Origin: Hydractinia symbiolongicarpus
Lineage: Eukaryota > Cnidaria > Hydrozoa > Anthoathecata > Hydractiniidae
Assembly (NCBI RefSeq): GCF_029227915.1
Contig: NC_079880.1
Span: 14,776,001 to 14,836,000 of the forward strand
DNA length: 60,000 bases
Reading direction: 5' to 3'
Positions 1 to 11,300 of the stretch are shown here, one piece after another. The notes beneath the pieces were generated by a model. The model ran no database searches. It had not been told where the DNA came from and saw nothing but the letters and a program-made list of their open reading frames with translations. Every line of letters starts with the position of its first letter. The stretch's first letter is position 1. Made by a program: the position numbers and the translations under genes.

Positions 1-100
1 TAAATAGGTAGGCTTCAGACTTATCTATAAGTATTAGGACTTTTTTGTTATTTTTTTTGCGTTTCTGAAGTAGTGGTCTCTGACATTAGTTTTCTTTCAG

Positions 101-170
101 TCTGCGCCTTCCGTCGATTTATTTTATCAAGTTTCCTATCATAATAACAGAAAGGCTATGATTGTGACTG
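101..170 (+). CDS. possible internal exon of an upstream gene (partial)
   Basis: A pyrimidine-rich tract ending TTTCTTTCAG precedes 101 and a good donor (G then GTAAGA) follows 170. The 70 bases between are open in the frame starting TCT, reading SAPSVDLFYQVSYHNN and onward, and would leave phase 1. The short peptide faintly resembles the first strands of a C2 domain, but this is too weak to name it. A possible continuation exon begins near 291 (after TTTTCAAG) and stays open to a stop at about 442, but its acceptor is poor. It may be the 3' end of a gene lying left of the window, or chance. Confidence 0.3.
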
Positions 171-2152
171 GTAAGACTTGCATTTTCTAAGAATTTAAAG
201 GTAATTTTTTTAGTTAACTAGTTAAAAATCCGGTTAGAAAAGTTATTCTCTTGCCTGCAAAGTATAGAGGCCTTCAAATAAATTTTCAAGATTCTCATTT
301 TATTGTTGATGCGTGTGAGCAAAATGTGAAGCTCACTCCATTCTCATTTGGTGTACATGATTATTTTTTTAGACTGCTTTGCAGTCATCCTTGTCATCTC
401 AGAATTTCTTTCTTTAGCAACTATATATTGCGACACCACTGACATACTTGTCAGCTACCGTTTTAACTCCCAGACAAACAGAACTAACGATGTGTTGATT
501 TAGCTTATAACCAAAAGATGTTATTGTTTGTAACAATTGTTGATAGTGGTAATAATTGCCCCCAAAGACCATACCAACCCTAACCCTTTCCTCCCCTTCC
601 CTCCCAAAAGTAGAACCTATTCCTTTCTTATGTTGGCATGTAATTCCACTTATCTGATAAAACGGATATATTTTGATATTATTGAAAACAAAATATAAAC
701 GACCTTTGGAAGAAGTTTGAATTTCATTTACAATTTTTAATGAACTTTTTACATGAAGTTAAAGTTTACAATATTATTTATTTTTATTTGCTAGTTTTTT
801 AGATCTATTTACTTCTTAAGGAGAATAAACAAGAACAAAAGTCACAGCTTTGTCTCCAGGAGTTATTTTTATAAAGTTTTAAATTGTTTAAAGTAAAATT
901 AGTATTAGTTTTCAATCAACTTTATGTCGCTAACTAACACCACAAAAACTGGTCCTGAAAATGTACGTTTAAAATAACACATGAAATGTTTATCAAACGA
1001 ATTTTTCGTAACTTTTATTGCTTTGTAGTCCTTGAATCAACATGCTCTATAAACATTGTTTATTATTCATTAACTCGTCTCTAGTCACGTGACTCTGTAT
1101 ATCTGTATAAAGTTATTGTACGTCGTAGTTACTTAGCGGGCCGACGAGGTAAAGAGGGGTTAAAACTTTTGACGTTATGTGTATGATTCATGTTAATGTT
1201 GGCTCATACGTAAGCACTCTTTCAATGTTACAGTATCAAAGTAGGCTCAAATTATATCAAAGTTACCGACTTGTCTTGAAATTATTATAGTGTGTTGATG
1301 AAGACGTTTAGATACGCTGATTTCTGTTTCAAGTAATCATGTTAATTATATTTTTAATGAGTGCGAGGACAGTAGCTGAATTGTGGTGTTGAAATTGTGA
1401 ACTTTACTCAGACGTCATATGACTAGAGATGATAAAATTCACTATCGCACTGACAAGATATGCTGGTTTAATTCAAATGTCTTGCTTTATCTTTTTTTCT
1501 CACTGCGCATGTTTTTTTGTTATTCCTTATTCTTTTTTCCTAAGTGTAATCAATATAATCAAGATCTATAGCGTAAATCAATCCTTAATGGGATGCCTAT
1601 TCTGTGTTACAGCTAGTAGCATTTCTCATACGCATCATTTCAACCTGAAATACAGAGATTGAAACTGTCCAAAAATGTTTATTCAACAGCCATTACAAGC
1701 TCGAGAGGATAGGACTTGATGGAGATAAGTTAGGCTGGTGTGAATATGTTCCACCTGCTGTCTACTCCTCTGGTTTTTACGTCAAATGTTTCATGGAAAT
1801 AGTGAACACATCTTGCTTGATGAAGGTTAACACAGACCGTGTGTGACCATCAATACTTTATCCCTACACGTTGTCTAGCAAACAGAAAATTATTTTTTTC
1901 CTCGAGTTAGAAGGAGTATTATATTTAATTAAGTGTCTAATTGAATTCATTGTGTAAACACAAGCCGTCATTAAAATGTTTATAGGCGAGCATTTTTATT
2001 TGAATGGACATCGAGAATAAATAAAGAGTATTGTTGGGCTGTAGCAGAAACTCGAGTACTACTGATACTATGATGATTTTGACGATCATTTTAGAACTAT
2101 ATTCAGTTACAACTTTAAGTTCTTACTTCCTTCTTCCTGTCTTACTTTCTTT

Positions 2153-2212
2153 CTTGTTTGTTTGTTTGTTTGTTTGTTTGTTTGTTTGTTTGTTTGTTTG
2201 TTTGTTTGTTTT
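2153..2212. repeat. (TTTG)n microsatellite
   Basis: About 15 uninterrupted copies of the tetranucleotide TTTG. The 108-residue open frame running through it (repeated CLFV) results from the repeat and is not a gene. Confidence 0.95.
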
Positions 2213-3419
2213 TATTAATTTATTTTTTTGTTTAATTATTTTTTCTTTGCTATTTAGCTATTTATCCGTTTTATATTTCCTTCTTACTATCTCGAGTGCA
2301 ATACAGGGAACTAGCTGTATAAACCAAGAGGGTTGTCGCCCGAAAGTGCATCCTTAACACAAAGGTAGCCATTTAATTTTTTTATGATGTGGATGGTAAT
2401 TGTGGTGTAATTTCTTGGTTACAGAAGCTATGATAATTGTGTTGTAATTTCCATGATAAAATGCTGTTCCATAAAATTGTTTTTGCGTGAACTGCTTCTT
2501 CTTTAAGTTCTAAATTAAATACTTATGCTTTGGTTACATGAGCTATGATAATAGATGGTTCACCATTTGAATAGTTTACGTAGTGGAAATTGTTACAAAG
2601 TCAAACTCTGGATAAGTCATGCTGTAATATTGCTTATCATATCCTCTGTTTTCGTAGACGTTATTTTCATATCTCCATGTCTCGATGGCCCTGACGAGAT
2701 AAGATAAGCTCGTCTATTCAACTTATATCGAGTTAAAGAGTAAGCCAGTTTTCACTTTGATAATGTTAACTTATTTTCTTATCAGAACTATTTAAGATTA
2801 TATCTGGTTTGTCAATTTTTAAGACTGTAGCTGAAATGAAGGAACTTTGGGTTACTTGTATTTGTATTGTGCCTGTATTCCCATCAAGACTAGATTATAG
2901 TCTCTACATCTCTCGGAGGAGTGTAGCACTGTGGAGAAGGGTAAATGGGCAGGCAGAAGCTGTAATAAGATCACGCTTTAAATGAAAAATATAATATAGG
3001 ATTACTTGTGTTCAGTGATTACTAATAGAGGATGCGAAATTAGCCAGACGAATTTCCTTTCCTTAATCAGGTGATTTCCGGGTCTAAACCAATCAGAAAA
3101 AGACTGAATGGCTTCACCAATTACATTCAATCATGGATAATGTTTGGACAATAATTTAAGAGGGTACAACTGTTAAAGAAGTTTCTGCTGGTTTTTCTAA
3201 TTATCTTACTGAGTAAAAAAATGAATGATACAAAATAGATGCAAATTTTAATCCCCTTTAATATGTTTCTGTTACTAAAACAAAGACTTTTTTCATTTAA
3301 CTTATCCTATCTATACCTTAATTGATAATCGCCACAAGATAATTCTGTGAAATACATAGTAAGTAGGATGCTCAGTCGATTATTAGACCTATGGCTTCTG
3401 CAGATTAAGAAAACAATTG

Positions 3420-3466
3420 ACACACGCCACACGCCACACGCCACACACCACACACCACACACACAC
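3420..3466. repeat. CACACGC / CACACAC simple repeat
   Basis: Short tandem tract of CCACACG-type units decaying into (CA)n. It lies in intergenic DNA. Confidence 0.9.
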
Positions 3467-5309
3467 AAAAACATTACCTCGTGTTTTATTTACAATACAA
3501 TGAACAATCAAACTTTCATTTTGATGATCTAAACATCCAATTATACAGAACTTCTTAAGCCCTCAGAAGGACCTATTTTGATTTTCCTGTCGTGTAGAAA
3601 ATTTAATATTGCAGTTTAAAATAATTTTGGTTCTGGCGGTTGATTGATTTGAGTTGATCTTTCTGATATTCATTTTTTGTTGAAAAGCAACATCAACACA
3701 CCATTATATGAAACCTTTGACTTTGTGACGTCACGATGTTTTGTGCCAAGTTCCTTGCAATAAACAAACCGAAAATGATATAGTTGCGTGGTGGAAATCG
3801 ATGAAGTTGTTGGCAGTGGCATTTATTAAAGAAAATACCGATTGTGAGAAATAATTTGTGGTGAAGTTGAAAGGTAACAAACGAACTTTGTGGTCGGTTA
3901 AATTGACTCCAATGTCAGCGCATCCCCCATGTTGAAGGAATTTTTTCGTACGTTTTTATATCACAGTCTTGTTGATTTGTTTCATGTCTCGTGTTAATTT
4001 CATCCGTTTATTTTAACGCCATGAATTTTGGGGTGGCTTTTGATGCTGTGTCGGTTTCATTATATTTTTTTTTTAAATTTCTTTTTTTGTGTGCGCCCAT
4101 GTTTAGACAACTGGGTTAGAATAATATAACTTATGGACCGCACCCCATACAGACCCCCTAAACCATATTCATTTTGACTTTGCTGCTAGAGTCATCAACT
4201 GTTAACTGGTTTGCCATACTCTGACCCGATTTCATGACCTACTTTCCTGACAGGAAGCAAGTTAATGTTTTAAAAAGTTATATCAATGGAATGAAAAAGG
4301 AAGCATTTAATATGTTTTTCGCAATAACACACGCATTAATAATGGACAGACGGGTGGTTAAGTCGAGAAGATGGTTATAAAGAATTACTGTTTGTTTTAT
4401 GGTTAATTTTTATTTAAACGGAATTAAAATAATGGATTGTTTTGGCAAAAGAAACACACAACATTTATGTTATGTTATTTATGCTTAATGTTAGTTATGC
4501 TTTTAGACAATAGCATGCATTTATTTCCACCTTTTTATAAAAAAAATCCCGCGAGTTTCTTCCTACAAAATTTGTCAATAACGTAAATAAAAATTTCTTT
4601 GTTTTGTTCCGTGTGCAAGCTGCCAATTCACGTGGCGTTTCTAATTTCCGTGGCTAGGAAAAAGATGTTACAAAAGGTCGAACATCCACGCATTGGATGA
4701 GTATTAAAGCTGATTTAAACTTTTTTGGGTAAAGCTGTCAAAAATTATAAATAAAACCAAAAGAAACCATCAAGAATATAATGAGAACACAAAAACATAA
4801 CTGCGTGATAGAAAAAGTTGCTATATGTACGGATCCTTGTATTCATAATTTTAGTTAGAAAAATCTAATTAGAACTTAAGATTTAGATATGTAGGCGAGG
4901 ACGGGAACTATATATTGTAAAATAGTTTGCGTATGAACAATTTGTTATATCTTTACGATAGAGATCACTCTCCTTCTTAGTAGTTACTAAATTTGTTTCT
5001 GTTTTCTTTTACCTTTCACCGGTGCAAGAGCGGATAGAAAACGGAATGAGGAACTTCTGCTGGATGTGCTAATCTGAACTAAAGAAAAATAACAATTGTT
5101 CCTAGTCAATAAACATGGCATGTACAAATACCATATATACTTTATTGCCACTCCTGACCGCCCTACATGATGTCGTGCAGTAGTTTTCAGTGCATTGTTT
5201 TGTCAGATATTTTTTTAACATCTTTTACATTATAATCTATTCACTTTTAGGATAGTAAAAAAACAAAAACAAGAAGGTTTGGTTGTTACCAACTTCTGCT
5301 GACCTAAGC

Positions 5310-5355
5310 ATGACGTCGACAGTTACTCGAGTAAATCAGCGGTTTGGTGCACACG
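5310..5355 (+). CDS. candidate first coding exon of the kinase gene
   Basis: ATG at 5310 with A at -3 opens MTSTVTRVNQRFGAH and runs to a strong donor (CACG then GTGAGTG). It leaves phase 1, matching the exon at 10249, where the joined codon becomes GAT (Asp). The implied intron is 4.9 kb. I prefer it over the alternatives at 7263 and 8188 because the peptide is hydrophilic like the following exon, but the sequence alone cannot decide. Confidence 0.5.
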
Positions 5356-8300
5356 GTGAGTGTTTTATTTTTTTTGTACGCGTGCATAAACATTCTCACC
5401 ACGCACACTGTTTTAGATCTCACTCATAGAGTTTGTTAAAGACACTCCTTCCGGTGACTGCTACAAGCTGGATTCGTCTGACATTGGATTCACCCGTGTT
5501 TTAAATGAAACCGATAGCTAGCTGGTTGGAGGGACTTGGAAAAAAGCAGCCCCTCTCCTAGTGGTGGCCTAGTCACCATGCTCTAGCTTTATACTTTAAA
5601 GGAAGGAATTATTTGTGAAACAAAATCTTGCGAGTCAAAAAAAGGACACAAAAAAATCAAGGGAAAGTTACTTTCGTGGATGGTTATTTTAAAATTTCAA
5701 ACTTTTCAGCTTTATGCTAATCGCGACTATACGAGACAGAGTTTTACTCAACCTCGTTCCCGGGTCAACTTCTTGCTATCCGGGGGGCGTGAGGAGCGAT
5801 AAGTTACCATGGGAATGAGGTTGAGTTTTAGCGCATCCTTATTGCAAAGTGTTGTAGGTGTGCCTGCAATAAACCTTCATTCTGTTTTTTGGTTATGGAC
5901 TGCATATACGTGGTAAATGCTGTGACGTCAGAATGACATATCACCAAGCTTCTTTTTCACTACCGCGAAAATGTAAATCTGTTTACATCGCGTGTGTGCG
6001 ATCTAATTTCTATAGCTTGAAAACACATTACAAAGTAATAAGAGAATGGTAGAGGGTAGATGCTAGTAGCAAAACTCAACTATAAGCTTTTCTCACAGTT
6101 GTAATTTTAACTAGTCTATAAAATCCATGGAAATGACAATAAATTCCCGGTCTTAATTTTTTAGTTCCTTTCTATAAGGAACTTTTAACGCACCTAAATT
6201 CTTGCGCATTTTTTAAAATTTGGAACTCATTTAAGCTTCCATAAATTTGTTGTTCGCAGCGTTAATCCCAGAAATTCACTTTGTCATTTCATCGTTTTAT
6301 AGAAAAGGTTCTCCGTATAAAAGTTTAATGGGAACATTTAAGGGAACTTAAGTTATACAGGATGAAAGTATCGCGAAATGAACACGTTGAAAATTTGTCT
6401 TTTAAATTATAATACAATTGTTATATATTGCACAAAATGTATTTATATTACATCATATACTTCTAAAATGACTGTTTCCATGCAACATAGAAGCATGGTC
6501 AAACACACGCATCACGTGACATTAAAACGTTTGAAAAACAAATATAAAACGCCAGAAAGCAAATTTGCTGAACCCATAATCACGTGTCTCGTGTAATCTG
6601 GTGTATAGCCAAAATATTTTGGCTGTTTATATATCCGATGGTAATTTAGATTATAATTATTAGAATATAATAAATGGCGCGATATTTTTGTTAAAAGAAA
6701 AGAAAACATCCTTACCCCTGGCCTCTGTTTTCGCAGTCCTTGACCTTGTTGAACTTTTCCCGCCAGTTTTGATTATCACGGTCGTAAAAGTCCCACATTA
6801 GGTTGAGTTAAGTCGTAGAAAATTACAAAATATTGCAAAAATTTTTTTTACAATTTGGTACCTTCAACCATCATACGTTTCTTGGGTGTATGACCTTTAG
6901 CATCGAAAGAAATAGAATCGGTATACCAAATATTTGTTTGTCGCATTAAATTTTTAATTAAGCTTTATATGTTGCCATGGGTATAAAAAGATTATTTCAT
7001 TATAAAAATTTGTTTTGGAAACATATTATATTAAACACGAATAGTCCTTCTAATCCGGCTGCTTTAAAAACTAAAAAAAGAATTTATAAAAAGCAAATTT
7101 AAGTGAAACCTTATCCAAGCCTATGTTTGCCTACTCTTTTACATAATTTTTTATCAGCGATTCATTTGTTTGTTCTTTTTTAAACTAACGTTATATTTTT
7201 AAACTTTTTAAAATATCGAACTAACTTATGAAGCGTAGGAACACCTACAAAAACTCGTTAAAATGTCAGAATCCGAGTTGATGGGAAATGTCATGTTTTT
7301 CCTTAGTAAGTCATTGTTATTCTTCTTTTCTGTTTTTTATGGTTCGGTTTATCTTTTGTTTATTTAAACTTTCCTTTATCAATTTAATAAAGTATTTTAA
7401 ATAAAATGACTTTCTTTAACCCTCTGTTCTGACCAGAACCTACGAAAAAAAATTTTTTTCAAGCAAATTAAGACACTTCGAAGCTTGTGTCTATGATAAA
7501 AAGTGATCACCCTGTCTCATTATAGGTGTAGAATAGTCCTGGGGAGAATTTAGAAGATGTCATAATTTCTTTGAAAAAGGCTTTTTCTTGTTACTGCTTA
7601 ACGTTTTGAAAAGAACCTCAGCAAATTATATAATAATAGCCTAAGGACGAGGTTGTGACAGCACTTTTGCTGCAAGGAAAAGATATTGTTGTTCGTGTGT
7701 TTAAAAAGGAAATATTTTCTGTGCTAAAAAGAAAAAAATGGATAATCAGAAGTAAATTTACAAAATTATTAATATAATTTTTTATCGTCTCACACGCGGG
7801 CGCTCATTTAGAAGGCGTTAATTTGGAAACGTATTTTTAAGTGGGGATGTTTATTCGACCTTTTTACGGTACGGTTAAATTTTTACGCCACCATAATTTT
7901 CACGTAATAGCACTTAATTGCGCATTATTTAAACCCTACATTCTGAAATGTCCATAAAAAAACGTGTATTGTTAGAACTCGTCCCCAATTAAATCTAAGT
8001 TTGATATTAATCAACTAATGAGCGGCCAATTAAGAATATGTACTAATGTCGTTTGTAATGAGAGCTAAATACATATTTTTAATTGACATAAATTTTTTTT
8101 TAAAAAAAAAAAAAAACGATTTGGAGGTTTTAATAGACGAAAGTTGTCTATCTTTTAGCGCGTAGTTTTGAGAACCCAACTTACAGAATGTTTAAAGGTG
8201 AGTGTAAACATACTTTTGGCTCAGTTAACCAGCTTTTCTGTTACGAAGAAGTTTTTGATTTCCTCTAGCAAAGGCGGAATCTTTAATGTATCACTGTTGA

Positions 8301-11300
8301 TCAACTCTTCCTAAAATACGTTCTTGGTCGTCCATAAAGTTTGGAGTTACTTATACACTTACATAAATTACTTTTAGATTTTAGATTTTAGATTTTTTTA
8401 CTTTTAGATTTTAAAAATATTTATTAGTCCAGCTTACTTGTTCTAAAAATGAAGAAGCTTTTAAGGAGCTTAGGGTTATGCACTGTGATATTTCACTCTC
8501 CCTTTTTTCGTTTTAGTAGAGAGCAATAAAATTTATCTGCAAAAGGGCGTTGTCCAGTGTTTTTATTTTTTAAAAACTCATTTTTAAAATTTGATTATTT
8601 TGCACTTCATTTTTAAGAAACCACTTAAAAAACTTTCGGTACTAAAGTCAACCTATGTCCCAGGGCTCTTTGTTTTTTTTTCCTTTTGAGACGTACCCTG
8701 GAGACAAGAATGCAAATATTTCCTTGTTTGCCAATAAAAAGATTATTTTGTCTGTCTCTGCAGACCCAGAAAAGTAATTTCACTACTTCCGGCTGAAAGT
8801 CGGACAAAAACGTACAAAATATCGATGCAGGAAATATGTACGTCAGGCGAGAATCTAAGGACCAAAAAACCCGTGAGTTCTTCCACGGGTTCTACGGGAC
8901 TAGTATTATTCGCTTTCTGTCTTTGAGACAACTTAAAGATCGTTTTGTAATCAAAAACGCTGTTAAAATCGCACCTATAATTACAAAAAAAACCCGTCCA
9001 GGCAAATTTCATTACTTCGTGATAATATGCGTGCAAAGATGCACGAAATACCCATGCGCGAAACATGTGTGACAGGTGATCTCTCTGTGGAATATTCGAC
9101 GGTCTAGCGATTAGATGTATCTTGAAAAACATGGCTCTAGCAGTTTAAGGTTTCATTTTATGTAAGATCAATGCTTCTTTTTGTAAATGAAGCGTGATTC
9201 CCATGTTTAAAGCCTGGCTTTGTAATTTTCCGAAATTGTGCATTTTTACCGAAGCCTATAAATGGCACTGCTACAGCGGCAAATGTACAGCTTTGTATGT
9301 TATAATGTGTTAAAAAAATTATATAATATTCATAAAATCTTTCTAAACTTCTGAATTATATTGTCAAAGTGTCGAAAACTTAATTCATATGTTCGTTAGC
9401 TACAACTTCATTACGTCCGTGTTAAATAATTTCTTATGTGTGCGCGCTAATGAACGGAGAACTTTTATCTTTTTGTTAGGTTAAATTAGATCAAATTGCT
9501 GATAAAATGATCTTAGTATTGCCAATTTTTATTTGTTTACGTTTTTTGTGAGAAGAGAAAGAAACAAAAAGAGAGTAAGATAGAGAGAGTTTAGTGAAGG
9601 AAAGGATGTTGTGTTTTGTAATACGATCATAATGTTTACGTTTGGTTTTGTGTAAACAAATTTTTGTTGTGAAGGGAAAAAAAGATAAAGGTGTTTAATT
9701 CTTTTCAAGAAACAATCCAGGGATTAGTTTGTTGTCCTCTCTCAACTTTACTAGATGCAAAGCTTTTTTATACATCTGAATTATCTAGGAAACCCCTAGA
9801 AGTTAAACTTTATTTATGCAAATGTTTTAAACCGTTTGAGTATAGCATTGTTGTTGATGTTGTTTTTGTTGGTAAAAATAACACTTCTGACGCTCTGTTT
9901 TGTATTTTGAAAACTAGCAAAATCCCATCGTTCCATTGTAAATCACAAAAAGAGCTCAAATACATCTGCACATTCGATTTCGCTAAACAATCCGTTCTTG
10001 ATATCAGTTTATTGTTCCTGCAGCGATCGGTGCAACGGAAGAACGACTTTTATAGTTCCGGTTTTTATGTTTGACATACTTGAACCTGTCAAAGCAGTTT
10101 TGTTCACAAGCTACTTATTTCTGAAGAGTCACTTCATAAAACATGTCTATCTTTCTTTCGTCAAGACCATTTTTGGAATTCTTAGCTCTGTCAATGAAAG
10201 GAATAAACTGACGAGTCAAATCTTGCAGATTGTGTTATATTTTTTTAGATAAAGGAGACAGAAGCCGTGGAGGGATTAGAGAGCGTTCGTATTGTGATAT
10301 CGAAAGTAGAAAGAAGTTCTTCGATCGAGATAACAGTAACAACATACCAAGGAGGAGAAGAGTTGTCGAAAATGATGAACCGCCGAAAGCTTCCCTGTTG
10401 AAATACGAAGTCCGAAAACTTGTTGATCTAAGAAAAGTCAGTAATAATTTTGAAGCAGCGATAAAAGACAGACCAGATAACGGGCAAGTTATCTCTAATA
10501 ATCTTGACCCAGCTTTAAAAGAGAGACAGGGGTGTAAAAAAGAATGTGAAAACTCTTTTGAAAAACCTCTTGATCGAAATAAACAAAATAAGAAGAGAGA
10601 AAAAATGACGGCAGACGAGAGCTGTGTGTTTTGTAAACAGTATCAAAAACAGTTGAAAGAAATGGAAGAAGAATTCGAACGCGAGAAGAAAGAAAACGAA
10701 GCAAAATTTATTCAACTAGAACAAAAGTTAGACCAATCTGTCACCGAAAGGGAAGACTTCAACAAAAAAATAAAAAAACTTCAAAAAGAAGTCAAGAAAA
10801 TTGAATCTACTTTAGACGAAGAAAAAATGCAGACCAGACGGTTGGGAATAAAACTAGAGGACGCAAATTACGAAATTGGCCGACTGCGGCAAGAGCTAAT
10901 CACTACACAGTTAGAGAATGAAAAAATTGTTGAAGAAAACGAAGACTTAGCTGTAGATAATGAAGACTTGATAAAAGAGAGAGACGAGATTATAACGATA
11001 TATGACGAATTATACCGAGAAAGCGAAAGGTTGAAACACGAGGTGAAAATTTGGAAGTCGATCCTTGGTAATAACACCGAAGGTTTAACGAATGATTTGC
11101 CGTCAGCCGAAGAAAATCATGCAGAAAAAGAGCTCTTAGAGGAAGAAGAAGATGAGGTATGTGGATAACATGTAATTTGCCTCGCCTAACCCAAACATAT
11201 ATAAGGAATTTTGTGCTGGTGAATAGCGATGAGTAAGATATATCATTCATTATCCTATTATGACGTGACTTGACCTTTCTGTTTAAATTCATCAACCTCG

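Larger units (their letters stand above)
171..5309. other. AT-rich intergenic stretch upstream of the kinase gene
   Basis: I see no convincing gene here. Short open frames (for example 1429-1662 and 3347-3532) lack splice context and recognisable domains. The stretch holds a (TTTG)n tract at about 2153-2212, a CACACGC/CACACAC tract at about 3420-3466 and several A/T runs. The promoter of the kinase gene presumably lies near its right end, but no core promoter element stands out. Confidence 0.5.
5356..10248. other. proposed intron 1 of the kinase gene
   Basis: AT-rich, no recognisable coding domain. It contains a foldback element (5746-5826), a decayed relative (about 8648-8711), an 8-bp-arm hairpin at 8868-8891 (AACCCGTG / CACGGGTT), an A/T homopolymer junction near 8094-8116, and a 127-codon open frame without an ATG at 9691-10074 that I could not support as an exon. 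Confidence 0.45.

Noticed and set aside
2031-2357. 108-codon frame with CLFV repeats
   Set aside because: Produced by the (TTTG)n microsatellite.
8743-9132. 129-codon minus-strand frame overlapping a plus-strand frame
   Set aside because: No recognisable motif or splice context, and the overlapping plus-strand frame is equally unsupported; both look like chance in this intron.
9691-10074. 127-codon open frame just upstream of kinase exon 2
   Set aside because: It begins at GTG, lacks a good start and clear splice sites, and shows no domain. The phase-1 candidates further upstream explain the exon better.
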